Shown one piece after another: positions 22,901 to 37,900 of a stretch of DNA of 64,000 nt. Position 1 is the stretch's first letter. Every line of letters begins with the position of its first letter. This DNA comes from Cyanoderma ruficeps (taxonomy: Eukaryota > Chordata > Aves > Passeriformes > Timaliidae): assembly GCA_008694505.1 (NCBI GenBank), contig VZDJ01000056.1:3661205-3725204 (forward strand). The letters are read 5' to 3'. The position numbers and the translations under genes were made by a program. The notes below the pieces were generated by a model. The model saw only the letters and a list, made by a program, of their open reading frames with translations, was not told where the DNA came from and did no database searches.

Positions 22901-25900
22901 GAGTTGTTTCTGTATGGGGATCTGCATATGGTAAGCAATATTATTCAGTGAAGGTCCTTCCTCTTCTGCCTTCTGGGACAGCTGCTTTCTTTTAGCAGCT
23001 CTTCACTGTCATGCTAGAGATAAACCTTATGAAACTGTGAATACTCTCTGCAGATGTTGCCTGATTTCAGCAGTGCTGGTCCACGGGGAAATGTTGTCAT
23101 TCTGTTAAATCTAAGGCATACACATCTAAGGATCAGCAACCCCTCTAGTGACTGGCCAAATGCCATGATATATTCTTACTGATGTTTCCAGGGTTGCATT
23201 GAAAGAATTTCTGTTTTGTAATTTGTTTCTCAATTTATTCTGAGATCCTGTCGCCTTAGGTGAGCAAGGCAGTGTCCAAACAGAGTCATAGAATTGTTTT
23301 GGTTGGAAAACACCTTTAAGATCATTGAGTCCAGTTGTTAACTCAGCACTGCCCAGTCCCCTACTAAACCATGTCCCTGAGTGCCACTTCTACCTATCTT
23401 CTAAATGCCTCCAGGGCTGGTGACTCCACTCCTTGCTGAGGGTGCACTTGATCAGTAAAGATATTAAACAGGCCTAGACCCAAATCTGAATCCTGGGGAA
23501 CACCACAAAACCTGGGGACCAGACACCAACTGGATTTAACTCCATTCACCACCATTCTTTGGGCTCAGCCATCCAGATAGATTCTACCAAGCGAGGAGTT
23601 AAGAACTGTCTGTGAAAGACTTGAGTGAAAAGACTTGAGTTAAAATGGGGTATCTGTAGAAGCTTTTGGTATTTGTGGATGCCAGCAGTTATGCCATAAT
23701 CCTCCATTCTTTGCATGAAGTCATTGTTTAATTGGAGTTAAATCTCAACTGACAGACTGTGTCCTGACTGCATATTTGAGGATTAGTCCTATCCTTGCAC
23801 AAAGATTCTTTTCTTGTTTGTTTTGGTGGTTTTTTTTTTCATTGAAGTTACTTGTGACCTGTGGGGTGGGAATCACTCTCCATGTTCTGTGCCTGGCACA
23901 GAGATGTCTGGGTGGCATGGGCACTGTGGCACTGCTGAGGTGTGCACAGCACACTGGGAGAGGTGTTTTGTGTAGCCTGCAGGCAGCCGCAGTGCTAATG
24001 GTGCTGTTCGGCTGTGACTAAGTGGCTGCAGCTTGCAGCAGAGACTTCAAATAGTTGTTTGAGAAAAGCTGAGCCAAAGGACACACTTCAGGAGGGGAGA
24101 GCTTGGGGGACAGCTTGGAAGTGATTACGTAGCCCCTTCCTTCAGGTGGGGTGAATCCCGTGCTTGTAAGAGAAGACTTAAATGTGAGAGAAATCACAGC
24201 CACCTCTCCCAGGGCCCGTTCTTGTTACCTGCAGCAGATGCCCTGTGAAAGTTGGCTTTCCCCAGGGCTCTGCCAACACCTTCTTTTGGTGGTTCCTTCT
24301 CACTCAGCATATCAAGCTGATGCCTTAGATCTGTGCAAAAGTCCATGCCCCTGCAAAAACATAGCTCCTTGGTGAAACCTTTTGTTCAGGAAAAAATTAA
24401 ATCAATCCCTCAAGCTCCCCATTTGCTGTGTTTGGAGTTTGCCCTTTGCTGTGTGAGTGTCTGTACTGCTAAGTGCCCTGGGCTGTTGTTGCTGGAGGCC
24501 GTGCTGCACAGTGTACTGAGGATTACTGCTCTTCTCTTCCCACAGGCAGCAGTTTTGATTGGTTTGGATTTCTGGAGCCTGGGGTTGCCAGCACTCCTAG
24601 TCCCACAGGGCACTTCACTTGTTAGGTACCAGTTAGCTGAATCGTTGTTCATTATCTCCTTTTCTTGCAGGCTGTGAATTTTTTAAGGACTACAAAGACC
24701 GGGATTATACAGCTGAAGGTCTCATATTTAACTGGAAACAGGTACATGGATGTTACAAAATGGAGACCTGTGTGTTTTACTGGGCTTAAATCTTGCCTTC
24801 CTGTTCTTCGGTGATGGTGTGTATGTCATGTGCCTATTTCTGATCACAAGGAGGAAATCAACAGAACACACAAACCAAGGAATGCACTAAATTATTGATT
24901 GTAAAATTCATTTGTAAAATAAATGAATCATTATCCTCAAGTCTGTCATCTGAAGGATGCTTGACCTCTCCTGGAAGGTATGGGTTGCTCCCAGTTTTGA
25001 ATTCTGACCTTATCGATAGCCTTGGTTCTCAGTTCTTTCTTCATATTCTGTCTCCATCTGAGGGGATGGCTGAGTGGGGCAGTCTTACAGAAATTCAGAG
25101 ACTAACATGCTGAGCTTTTACTGCTGGGAGCACATAAAAGCTCCTCTTGTCTATTAGTCCTCCGAAGAGGCTGAGTTCATTCTTTCATCTTCAGGATTTT
25201 GCATCCAAAGATCCTTTGCTGAGATGTTTTCTTGTCATGCACCATTTGGCATTTCTTGTCTTGTTTTTTTTCTGTAACTCGCTCCCTTCAGGTCATGACT
25301 TTTCTCTGACCAGCTCTGTTTGGGTTTTTTACAGGACTATGTAGATGCTCCATTAAGTATCCCAGTCTCTCTGACCCAATCTTTGAATATTGATTGGAGC
25401 GAATACCAGGTGAGCAAAGTGGATGTCTCTGTGGGAGGTCAGGGATGTATTCAGGAAGGATCGCGAGAGATTTGAAATCTGACTTGCTCCTATTGCTGTA
25501 ATCTGGCTCACTTCATAGCATCCCAGTGGGGGCGAGGCTGCTTGACAGGTCAGAACAGCAGTGGAAATCCTGTACCCAAAAGCTCCGTGGCTTGCTGTGC
25601 CCTGAGGCAGCTGACTGTGAAGTCAAACTTTCTTCTGTAGCTGTCAAAATTTACAATCCATTAGGGAGATAGGTTGCTAACAAAGGCAAGGAAACAGCAG
25701 TGTTCCTTGTTCTCAGTCTCAGCTTGACATGGACCTGCCCTGGGCAGACTGCCTTGGCTGCGGGAAGTCTTGAGAGAGGTCAACCTTCTCCTCTGTGAGC
25801 AGAGCCAAGGGACTGGGCACCTTCTTCACGGGTATACAAGATGCCTTCCTATGGGAGAGGAGTACAGAATCATAACTGACCATGGCAGGTCTCCACTCCT

Positions 25901-28900
25901 TATTAAGGACAGCGTGGCAAACAGTAATTGAACTCTTCTGTTTGCTCAAGCTCCAAAGTCTACCTTTGTTCACCCCAAGGGAGTATCACCTTATACTACT
26001 GATTAGTATGCTCCATTTCACACATCAGTGGGTCTGCCAGGTTTTGTGGGGATTGACTGTGCTGGAGCATGTCACGTTACTGTACCCTGTGGCTGGAAGC
26101 ACCACAGAAACAGCAGAGCTCACTGTGCTGGGCCAGTGTTTGTTGTCAGTGATGTAAATACTGTTTAAGTGCCAGCATAAGCAGAATCACAGAAAAGTTG
26201 AAGCAGAACTAATAGAATTACAGCTTGTGTATGGCTAGAAACTTCACTAGAATACTGAGCAGCCAGTATTTTTAAAAGGATATTAAAAATTGAAGAGGGT
26301 GTAATAAATATATGCAGAAATTATTTGAGGCCTGGAGAACATGCTTCACTCAAAACTGAAGTTCTCAGTCTGTTTAGCTAATCACTAAGGTGATGGAGGG
26401 TTGACTTGATTAATGTGTAAGTACATTTGTAAGGAGAAAATAGTAGTTCTAAAGCACTCTTCAATCTGGGGAAGAAGAGCTGCATAGGAAGCAATATCTG
26501 CATCTGAAATCAGGACTTCAGATAAGGAAAAGCAGCCTTGCATATTATTTTTGAGGATAATCTGCTGGAACATGCCGCCAAAGGAGTAATGAGCTGTCAC
26601 CCTTATTTGAGATGCTTCTCTGGGCAAAAATGTTGCCAAGTGCAAGCTTCAGGCTGTACGTGGGGCAACTGAAGAAAACTTTCTCGTTTGTGATGTAGAG
26701 AGATCAGACTGGATAATTGAATGATGCCTTCTAAAATAAGCAGAAGATGGATTGAATTGGGCAGATAAAATTTTTTGTAATTATGTGTTTTTCTGCTGCA
26801 GGCTGACTATGTTTCCTGTTTCCCTACTGTTTTGTGGCTCTGCAGGTTTCATGGCTGAGCAATATGTTCTTTGTCTGACATTAGTCTTCAGTGTGGTTAC
26901 ACACAGATGTGCACACATGCAAGCACACGGCAAGGGTTCTGTTGTTTGTGATCACATGTCACTTATATCGCTAACACTTCTGCCATGAAATGTGTCCCAC
27001 TGTGCTTTTTCCTTGCCAGTGCTATCTTATTTCCCTTGAGCTAGTCCTGATTCTGATCAAACCACTGAAATTCCCTGCATCTGCTCGTGACACGATGGTC
27101 AAGTGACAAGCTTGGGCTTGTTCTGATGTTCTTCACCTGTATGTTCTGTAGTACTGGAATTCTCTGAGTTCAGAGCCCTTCTGTAGTTCTGCTGCCATTT
27201 GGGGGTTACTGAAGAAGTCCAGCACCTGTCTGGAGTGTGGTTGAGGGTCAGCCCTCAGCCAGAAGCTTGCTGGGGACATTTTCAAGCACCACAGAGTTTT
27301 GAGCAAAGTGCTTGGCTTGTGGGAACAGGCCTCTGGTGTTGGCCTGCACATCCCATCATGCTGCTGGCATTGTACACATGGCTGCATTGTGGCTCAGCCA
27401 CTTGGTAAAGTGCACGTGTGCAGAACTGGGTCACTGCTCTGCAGGTGTTTGGTGCCTCTCTAAGTAAGCATGGGCTGCTTGGATCTTTGGGGCTGCAGGC
27501 AAAGCAGCTCCTCTGCCAGCCAGGAAGACAAGCCTTTTATTGTTTTATTTGCCTGCCTGGTATCTTGTCCCAGAGTGCCTTTTGCAGAGGATGGGGGGAT
27601 TGATACAAAGGGGAAATCTGTCACTTTGAGGAATGGCCACATGATTATTTCTGCTTCACTGCTGTTCTGGATAGAACAGCTCTGAACTGCAGAGCAGCCT
27701 TTTAATGTGGGCAGACCCTTACCATGAACATTCCTCTCTCTGCAGAGCTGGGACCTAGTACAACAGACACAGAACTACCTGAAGCTGCTGATCTCCATTA
27801 TCAATAGTGATGGTAAGGCAAACTCCTTGCTCCCAGCAGTGTAACTGGAGCAGTCAGTCTCCCTGGAACAGTTGATGGTATTAGTGCCACTGTGGATCAA
27901 CTCCCAATACAGAATTCACCTTTAATTCTCTCCCTTCAAAACAGGGTGATGGTCCTACCATCTCAGAACTCCACCTCCCATCTTAGAAAGGGACTTGCTG
28001 ATTCCTTGAAAACCCTTTCTTCCTGAACATAAAGGGATATCTGAAAAGTTAGCCTATTGTTTTACTACTTTAAATATGAAGAGAAGGAATATTGTGTCTT
28101 TGCTTTTTGATTCTTGCTCTTGTTTTTCTGGATACCTGTATTTTGTCTCCCCAAGGATTTCATTTGGTGCCTGTTGAAGAGCCCCTTCCACTCCCTTTCA
28201 TCACAGACACCCCAACTCTTTGAAGAGTGTCTGTTGCCCTATGTGGCATCCCATTCTCTCTGGGCACTGTGACCTAGCACTGATGGTGCAGCCATGGTTG
28301 GCCGTGACAGCATGGCCAACTGTACTCTCCTACAGTAGCTGTGTTGGGACACACTGCAGGTTTTCTGTTGGGTGTAGGATTTGTGCCTTTTGTGTGCCTC
28401 TGCTCACAGAAAGCCTCTGTGCAGCAGAAAGGTAAGTGAGACTGAAAAAATGTTCAGTTGGAGCTGCTTTCTCACCAGTGTAGGAATAAATTGTGATAGT
28501 GGGTATAAGCTGAGTAGGTGTATGTTCAGGGTAGTAAAGTGATGTTCATACCTAATGACTCTGTGTCCTGAGCAGCTGTCAGGACCAGGACAGCACATCA
28601 GCTGGTGCTGCTGACAACCCAGGACAGTCTGAGCAATTTGTTGGCTGCTGTATTTAAGACAGAATGTTCTGGCTGAGCTCTGCTCTTGAGCCTGGGATGT
28701 GGGTACAAAGAATAGCTTGCCTCTACAGATTTGCCATAAAGAAGTCATTGCTGTCATTGGAACATCCTTTTTTTTTGCCTTTTTCTTCCTACCCCTGGAG
28801 CAGATGACAGCGGGCTCCTGGTGCACTGTATATCTGGCTGGGATCGAACGCCTCTCTTCATCTCCTTATTGCGCCTCTCCTTATGGGCTGTGAGTACCTG

Positions 28901-31900
28901 CCTGACCTCCTCTGGTTTTGGGGCTGGTTGCTTGGAGGGTGAGTGACTTTCAACAGGAAGTGGTGGTGGTGCTGTTAATAGTCCTGATGTTCCTTTGGAT
29001 GTGCTGTCACAGGCAGGTAGAGCAAGATGGACATCCTGGATCACCGTGAGAGTTTTCAGCACATCATGAATTCGCAAATTCTAGTCCCCAGGGCTGCTGC
29101 CTGAAGACTTTGTTGTTTGCTTTGCAGGATGGGCTGATCCACACGTCCCTGGAGCCATCTGAGATTCTCTACCTGACAGTGGCCTATGACTGGTTTCTCT
29201 TTGGGTAGGCATAAGTTTTACTGGCATGTGCATCCCTGTGCAACACGGGAGAAGCCTTGAGGGGTCATCTTTGATGTTTGTTCACAGACAAACGTGATGT
29301 TTGAGCAGCTCCCAGTGAGCTGCAACAAAAGGGGCTGATGCCTTTTTTTTTACCTGGGGGCTCAGGCTGATCTTGACAGCTTGTAGTCTTCTGCTGATTC
29401 TGGCATGTGACTGAGCTTCCCTTGCTCTCTTTCCAGGCACATGTTAGTCGATCGACTCAGTAAAGGAGAAGAGGTGAGTGTTGGGTGCAAGGCAGTGGCT
29501 GAGCACTGCTTTGTGTTCTCAGGGTATCTGTTTATGGTAGCAGCATTCACTGCCTGCTCCTGGTAGTATCAGTGGTGTGGCTGGGCTCTAAAAAGATTGT
29601 TCAGGTGCTGGAAGTACAAGGTAAGAGCCTTGCCCTGTCACTTGGTAATGCATAAGTTGTGCGGTTACTTCTCTCTCAGGCTACGGTTTTGTTGGGGGGT
29701 GTCACTCCTGCCAGTTTCTCTCCTGTGCCGTTAGTGTTCAGGGCTCACATCAGAGGGTGCTAGGACTTGCTGTTCAGCTCAGCAGTGAGAAGAATGCTTA
29801 AGGTGTGTGACTCCTTGAAGATAAAGCTGGATAGTCTTGCGTGCTTGTCCTGAGTGCCAGCCCTCCTGCCTGGGTGCTGCAGCTGCATGTGGCTTGCATA
29901 TCATCACAGGCTCATGGAGCAGCTTGTGCTGGTTCCAGTGTGTGAATTTAGTGGTATGTGTCTGTGGGTGCACATATGGGTCTGGGACATGCTTAAAATT
30001 AGTGGAAGAAATTCCCTTCAAAATCTTTCACTCTTTAACAGCAAATAAAGATTCCTCTGACTATAGTTGCAGTATAGTGCACTATTGTTTTTGAATAGAA
30101 AAGAGGTGGGGTGTGTGTCTAACCCTGTTGCTATTCCCATGCTCCTCGAGCTCTCACCTCACTGAGGTATCTTCTGCCTTCAAATAGCAGAGACAAGACC
30201 CTGGGCTATTTTCTATCTTTCAGGGATACAGAAGCCCCTGAAAGATTTAGTATCATTCTTCTTATTCATTCCTCTCCTGGAGTTCTACTGGCTCAAGCCT
30301 GAGAGCTCTGCTCTGGTGCCTGCTTGGTCATGGGTGGAGTCAGGAGCTGCAGCAGGAGAGGGGGTGCCTGGCTGCCTCTGGCACTCCCTGCTCCCCCCCT
30401 TCTCCCAGGAGAAGGGCACAGCTCTGCATGGGTGGGTGAGGTGGCAGAGGTGCAGTGGGGTGAATGATGCAGGGCAGACTGGGGTGAGGCAGGGCGCAAG
30501 CTTGGGGCCACACATGCTGTAGGTACCTCATGCTTCCAGATGTGGTACTGGTCTGCTGCTGAGGTGGAGCGTGTGGCTCTAACCATGCAAGTCCTGCTGT
30601 GTTTGCTGCTTACCTGGGTGTATAAGCAGCTGTTGCCATCTCTGTTCCCTTCTGCACTGATGGCAGAAGTACCTGCTGTGGGCTTGCAGCATGTGTGCAA
30701 GGTATTGATAAGGAGACTTCTTGTTCCCCTTCCTTTCTGGGCCTCCCCATGGCAGGGAGCAGAGGGGCAGTTTACATGAAAGAGAAGGTCCCGGATGGGA
30801 TGGCGGCAGCCCATGGTGCACTGGAGGCTGATAGCTACAGATTTTTTGCTATCTCCTTCCTGCCAGCGCCGCCTCACCAAGATAAGTGGCTGCATGGAGC
30901 CTCGGGTTCATTCCTGAACCGCTCTTCTCTTTCCCTTTGCTCAGATTTTCTTTTTCTGCTTCAATTTTCTGAAGCACATCACCTCTGAGGAGTTCTCTGC
31001 TCTGAAGTCACAGAGGTAAGGAGCCTGTGCTTGCTGCTGCATGGGCTACAGAGCCAGGGAGCTTGTTAGTGCTGCTTCTTTGGGGAGATGGAAGCCCTGG
31101 TGTCCTGGCCCAGTTTTCTTTAATTTATTCTGCACTCTGAAGGCTGCAAAATGGGGCCGAGGCTTGTGAGGTGCTACGCTGTGCTCTGAAAAACTGTCCA
31201 TGCTGAAATGTGCTCTCTGTTTAATGACTGTCCGTGGCTGCCTTAGCACGGATGAACCCAGAGATGTGTGCTCTGGCTCAAGCAGACTGCACAGCAAGCT
31301 CCATCAGGGACTGGTGGGGACAGAGGGGTGGCTGGTTTTTAACCCATTGCCCAGCATAAACCCTTCTTACTTGAGGAGAGACAGGAAGAGGCACAGCCCA
31401 CCGTGGATGCTCTGAATAAGCACATCATGTGCAGTGTTGCCTCTTGCCACCTTCTCAAAGTGTAGGGAGTTTGGGGTGGGACTGTTAGGAGTCAGTGCAC
31501 ACAGGCCCATCCTCTCCCTTCTGCCCCTGCATAGCTAATTCCCCACTACTCTGATCTGCCCTGTGTGACAGAGACCTGGCCATGGCCAGCCTCCACACTG
31601 CCCTGAAGTGTACCTGAGGTAACATTGTGTTTCCTTCCCCAGAAGGAAGAGTTTGCCACCTGGCTTCACCCTGGAAGAGATCTGCATGCTCAGTGAGTGC
31701 TGCTGTCAAGCATCAGTGCCCCTGGGTGCTGCCAGTGGTTCATTACTTGTGGGCTTGGGCTCCCAGCTTCAGGATGACCCCAAATGGGCAAGCTGCCTGT
31801 GGGGCCTTGCGAGGACACAGGGCATAGGGAAGTGTATTGCTTAAAGGGAGAGAAATTGAGTGAAACCAAGCTGGTCTTCAGGTAGCTCTGTTTTCTTCTC

Positions 31901-34900
31901 TCTAGAGCAGAAAGACCGAGGCAGCACCACAAGCCTGAGCAGTGACTTCTCCCTGGGGATGGAAAGTTCCCCTGGAGCAGCTGGGAGCTTTACTTACGAA
32001 GCAGTGGAGCTGATGACAGCAGGAACACAGGCTCAAGCAGCATGGTGAGGAGATAACCACTTGGTGGGCTGAACAAAAGGGGCTGGCTCTGGGCCTGATA
32101 GAAAAAATATTTCTGAAGCATCTTGCCCTCCAGGTCTGCTCTCTGTAGTATGAATTCCTTACAGTGCAGTGGAAAGAATTTGGCTGTCAGAAGCTTTGCT
32201 GCAACTTGTACTCCAGAGCTTCTGCACCAAAAATTGGAGGCCACCCCATGTTAAAAGGCTGTCAGGCTTCTGCAGGGATGCTCCTAAGTTTGTACATAGA
32301 TGAGAGCAAAGCACATTTATTTCATTTTCACCAGTTTCACTGTTAAACTTCATCCACAAAGGATTTCATTACTTTTAAAAGATGGTTCCAAACTACCAGA
32401 AAAATTACATTTGACATCAGCCTCCTCAGGGAAAAGCGGAGATGGTTTAGCTGCCCTAAAATGAAGCTTAATCAGAGTTTAGGAAAGACATTATACACGG
32501 GGAGTGTCTGCAATCAGTGCAGATGGCTGGATGGCCAAGAATTCCCTCTAAATTTTAGCCCCTCTACCAGCATGAGGCATGTGAGCTGAAAGCAGGTTCC
32601 TGCCTGCAGCACTGCTTAGAGACATTTCCAGGGGAGAATGCAGAACTTTCAGTACTGCCTCTTGATAGAGGGTCACACAGGACTTGCCTGGGGTGCAGGT
32701 GGCTGTCTGGAAGCAGGGAAGGTGTCTGGCAACTCTGCTGCTCTGGGACAGGTGTTGGACTTGATTGTGGAGTTTCTGGTGCTGTTTGGGGATTTCAGAG
32801 TCTTGCTGTAGGGTTGCCCCTCTCAGTTTAATTTTTCTCTCCTCTCCCTCAGCACATGTGAAGATGCTATTTTATATTGCAATTATTTTAAATTAAATCT
32901 GGGTTGTGCTGGAGGCATTTGAAGTCCTCTGGGACTGAACTTGCAGCCATGCTAGTGGCATCAGCCTTTCTAAAGCACATTGTATATTCAATTTGAAGTG
33001 CTGAGAAGGGAAAGGAGAATATCCTTGCAGAATCACAAAATGGAGATGGAAAGTCTCAAACTCTTTGCCAAGTGAGCAGCATGGAGTCCTCTAACACACA
33101 GACCTACCTATCTCCATCAGAGCAACTGCATCAAGTGGAGAACAGCTTTCCACTTGCAGGGCTGCAGGGTAGTGAACTGGAAGCATTTATATTGCTCTGA
33201 GTGCTCAGGAAACACAGACTCAATTCTGCTGCACAGAACCTCTGTGTGCTTTTTACAAGATGTGAAGTGACCAGGGCATGCTGGAGGAGATAGCTGCATT
33301 TGTGTGGATCAGGGCTTGAATTTGCAATGTCTCTCCTAACTCTGGGTTGCTTTTATTTTTGTGGGAGACATCAGGCTTGTTGGGGCTAGCAGCTGCTCCA
33401 CAGGGATGGTTTGGACCATGCTGGGGGACATGAGCTTGGGAGAGGGGAAGGTTTTGAGCCTTGCCATGAGTGCTCAGTGAACAGACTGGTCACGGATGTT
33501 TTACTGTAGGGTGTTGTGGCTCTGTAGTCTGGAGAATACGTAGGGCTTGCTACAAGCTGGATGTGCTGGGCTGTACATAACATGAGGGGATGTACTTTGT
33601 TGTGTTGCCCTGAAAACAGGTGGCCTCACAATCTCTGTGCAGGGAGAGACATTTGATTTTTAGCTGTTCAAACCTGTTTCTGCAGGCTGTACTTGGAGAT
33701 GTTGGCAGCTATGATAACATGAGATGAATAAAGCTTAAGAGAGGCTGTGGTGTGATGTTTGAGGGTGGACACCCTTCAAGAAATGAAGAGAGGATATCGC
33801 ACTTTCCACTGTACAATGAGCCTGTCTTTAGCTGCACTTGCTAACAGTGCTTGAGATCTCAAAGCTGAGATGCCCTTCCATATTTTAGGAAGAATAACAT
33901 CTTTTCCCCTTGAGTTTGTTTGCTTTAGAATTTTGCTTTTTTTACTTTTGTACATAGGGAGGTCTTTGTCCGGGTCAGTGTGGTCTCGGAAGAGGAGAAA
34001 TTCTTGGGACTCTTCCAAGTCAAAAGCAAAACCAAACAACTGACATAAGAAGGAAAATTCTGAACGTGGGCCAGCAGTGGTGTGAATTAGTCCCAAATGT
34101 GTACTTGTTTGGCATGTAGTTGGATAGTACCATGAGCTAAGGCCTGATGCAGCAATGGACAGTGAATCATGACTGAGCCTGAATGTGCTGGCTAGGAAAT
34201 AAGCCAGAGCAGTTTGGGCTGTCAGCATAGACCGAGAGAGAGCTGAAGTGTACCTACATCTGGAGTGACTGTCATCTGTAAGCACATGGTCAGAAGTGTG
34301 GTCAGTGGTGCCCAAAGGCAATTGCTAAAAGGGAAAATAACACTGGTGGGGTGTCCCTGTCACCCTCGGAACGTGCACCTGGGCTGATACGCACTGTGGA
34401 GTTTGAGCAGATTGAAATGGTCTTTCCCTGCTGGGAGGCCCCTTGCTCAAGGCATTTTTGCTGCTAGACTAAACAAAGCAATCGCTGTGTGTGTGTGGGC
34501 TGATGCATTCTCCCGTCTCTGATTTCCAGGTCACGTGGATGGTGATCTATAAAAGAATGGGCTAAGATGGGTTGAGCTCAGTGTACCCCCTCCCTGAGCA
34601 TTTACCCGTGACTCATGGTTCCTTGGGAGGGAGGAGGGCGGGTTTAGTGGAAGCAAGAGCTTGTAGCTGCTGGGCTAAATTCCAGCCTGTGGTGAAAAGA
34701 CTTCCTAGTTGGAGTACATAGAAAAGTCAGCTTTCTCACCCACGTCCTCTATCCCTCAGGAGGAAGAGCTGTGCATCATCACCACAAGCCGTGCTCTGGA
34801 GCAGAGCACAGCAGTCCGAAGACAGGCTGCCTTCCACAGGGACGGTTGAAGTCAAGTCCTCCAGCTCCTCCTCATCAACCCATTCTGATAACTTCCTAAG

Positions 34901-37900
34901 GATTGGAAGCAGCCCACTAGAAGTGCCCAGATCCAGGTGAGATGGGACGGAGCAGGGCATTTCTCAGGTAAATGAGTGTCTGGTAAAGGGAGTGCAGGGC
35001 TGCACTTGTGTGGCTCTGGAAACACTGGAGCACCAGTGTTTGTATCTGTGGACAAACCTTGGGAGGCCTGTTCATCTCTAGACTGACTTTGTGTGAAGTG
35101 CTGGCTGTTAAACACAGACACTCCTGCCTTAGCCCCTAGAAGAGCGAGGAACTGTGCTGATAACAGCCAGCTGTGTAATGCCTGTCCTCAGCGCATGCTT
35201 CAACTCTGAGCTCTGGCATCTCTGCATCCTGCATGCTTGCAGCTCACGGCACTTTCTCTGTCTAATGCATCCACCAGGATCTGAAATGTCTGTGGTGTTT
35301 GGGGAAGGAAGCTTTTCAAACCAAGCAGACCTCACTCTGCATCTGTCCTGTCCCCCTTTTCACCTGCTGACCCTCCTGCTGACCCAGGCTGGAAAAAAAC
35401 TGGGTGCTGGTGGTGAACAGAGGTAGGAATCTGCTGGGAGCAAGCTGCAAGCACTGTGCCAGCACAAAGGATTCTGCCTGGAAGGCTGTGTGCTCCTGCT
35501 GAGGAATGGGGACCCTGGACCTGAGCCTAATCTCTCACCATAACAAAGACACCCTTCTGGAGTCTGACGCTGCGATAGGGCAGAGTCGAGCAGTGAGCTG
35601 GCCTAGGGAAGAAAGAACAGAGCCTGTGGAGCAAACACCATGTGTTTAGGCCAACATGGAATAAAGGGACTCTGAGATAAGAGGTTGCTGTTAACAGTTT
35701 CAAATGCTTGTGTAGCCTCTGCAGGTTTTCTGATGAGTCTTTTTCTAGTGATTCTGAATCAGCCACCAGCCAAATCTGAGTACTCTCTCATCATATGGAA
35801 AATAAAATGAAAAACAAGAAAGCATTGAAAATTTATAAGACTTTCTTAACAAGTGTCTCTCAATTCCAGAGAAAACCCCAGTGTCTGGCAGTTTTCATAA
35901 ATGATGCTAACTGTTCTCCCCAGGGAAAGACATCAATAAGGAGGGGTTTGAATTGTTGCTGGGGCCGACCTCTGCATTTTCTGTAAGATGAAAAGAATCT
36001 CCCGAGAAGAAAATATTGGAAAGAGATCAGCTTGTCTTGGCAGCTACTTTGTTCACAATGGTGGTGTCACAATTCCTGTGTGTGGTCCCATGCCATTCCC
36101 AAGGCCTGACAGGCTGTTCAGGGTTTGCTGGTAGCAAGCTTGCAGCGGTGCTCAGGAAGAAGCAGCTTGTAATGCTTCAGCCAGACAGCTCTGCAAGAGC
36201 AAAGAGGAGAAGCAGGAGTAGGCAGAAGAGCACCATAGTGAGGGTTAGGGTTGCCTTATCAGACACTGTCATGGGTTGCAGTTTCTGGGTTCTAAGCACA
36301 GTATGTCTTCTGAAAGAGGTTCTGTCACGCCACCTGGCCTTTGTCTCTCTGTGTCAGCTGTGGTAGGCTGAATTGGTCTGGTAGATAACACTGTACCTTC
36401 AGCCACCATTTTCTACCCTGAAGGAAACAATGAATCCCATTTTGGGTGGAGGACTGTGATGGAAGGAAGAGGTAAATTCTGCCTCTTCACCTCCTGATGA
36501 ATTGTTGTACTAAGATGGAAAAGCAGGAGCACAGAGGCTGATCAGGATGCCAAAAATACCTTCATTCCCGCAGTGCTGCTGGCAGGTCAACACCCAAGAC
36601 TCTTGAGGTGAAGAAACCACTGTACTTGACTTCCTAATCTTGTTTGTGTGGCCATAGCAACAAAACACTTTCCTCAACTGCTGCTGCAGTGGTTAAAATG
36701 GTTGCTTGTAAAATGCCAGCAGGTATCCTTCAGGTAGTTCAGGTCAACAGCCCAGTCCAGGTGCTGGCAGGCAGGGGAGCTCTGGAGGGAACAGAGAGGC
36801 AAGTCAGCAGGAGAGATGAGCCGGGCCTGGGAGTGGGGAGCTGGGCTGTCCTAAAAGAAGGGGTCACAAATACCCAGTCAGACATTAGGAGCCAAGCCCC
36901 TCTCCTGGCCAGGCAATGTCAACAGGCTGCTGCTCTCACATTACCAGCCCATCTTGTGAATCTTGCTCTGATCCAGAGGTCCTGGGTACCTGTAAATCCC
37001 AGGATGGTTCTTGTTAGGCAAAACAGTACAAAGGCAACTCCACTATCAGTCTTTCTAGCTTGTTCCGTGATGGTAAGATCACATCTGTGGAAGACAAACA
37101 CACAGGAGGATATTGCATAGACTATTTGCAGAATAGGACAAGGTGCTGCTTGTTCTGCAGACAGCTCTGAGTATGGCAGTCAATTTGTGCCTCAAATTGA
37201 ACCCCTTGCATGTGACGGGGTTGCAGTTTGCAAACCTTTTCCTGTATTTGCATTTGACACTAGCAGTCTAAGCGTCCCATGACACTGCAAAAAAATTTTG
37301 AATCTGTGTCAGGGATTTAGTGTGTGTGTCTACATAGCACTAATGTGGATTAGTAGCTGCATAATCTTTGGTTGAATGTGCTTTTGCTAAGTCAATTAAA
37401 CAAAACCCAAAGTACTGTGATCTAGAGAGTCGAGATCTGGAGGAGTTAAATGGCAGACGATTTGCTTTGACCAGCAGTCACGGAGAACTCCCTTACTTGA
37501 GGGCTGCAGATGGCTCAGCTGTGGGTCTGTAGGGAGCACAGTGAGAGCACGGTGTGACAGAGAAGCTGCTGCCCCTCGGCTTTGGGTGTTTTGTTGGTAG
37601 TGAGAAGACTGTGTGCACCATGTGTCTTGCTCCTTATGGCCACCTCACTCAGAAGGTGTACCTGCAATGTGACAGCCTGGGGTAGTGACCACAGCAGGAG
37701 AGGAATTGTTTACAGGAATGTTTTCTGGAATTATTGCATGACCATGCCACAAAATGGGCTTGCTGGCTGGCACATGACTATGTGCTGCAATCAGAAATGG
37801 TGCTGACAGAGAACAGGCTGCTCAGGCACTATCCCAGCCTGTAGATAACTGTCTGGGATTCAGCCAGGGCTCACAGTTCTTGGCAGGGTGCCATACTCCT

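Noticed and set aside
23618..23642. Short direct repeat of 'agacttgagt'
   Set aside because: Two copies next to a CR1 end; too short and isolated to be a target-site duplication around the element.
26180..26225. Possible CR1 3' tail ('agaatcacagaaaagttg')
   Set aside because: Only a few words resemble CR1 and the match does not continue into the conserved part.
36239..36252. Telomere-like TTAGGG words
   Set aside because: Only about two copies, which is within chance expectation for an intron.
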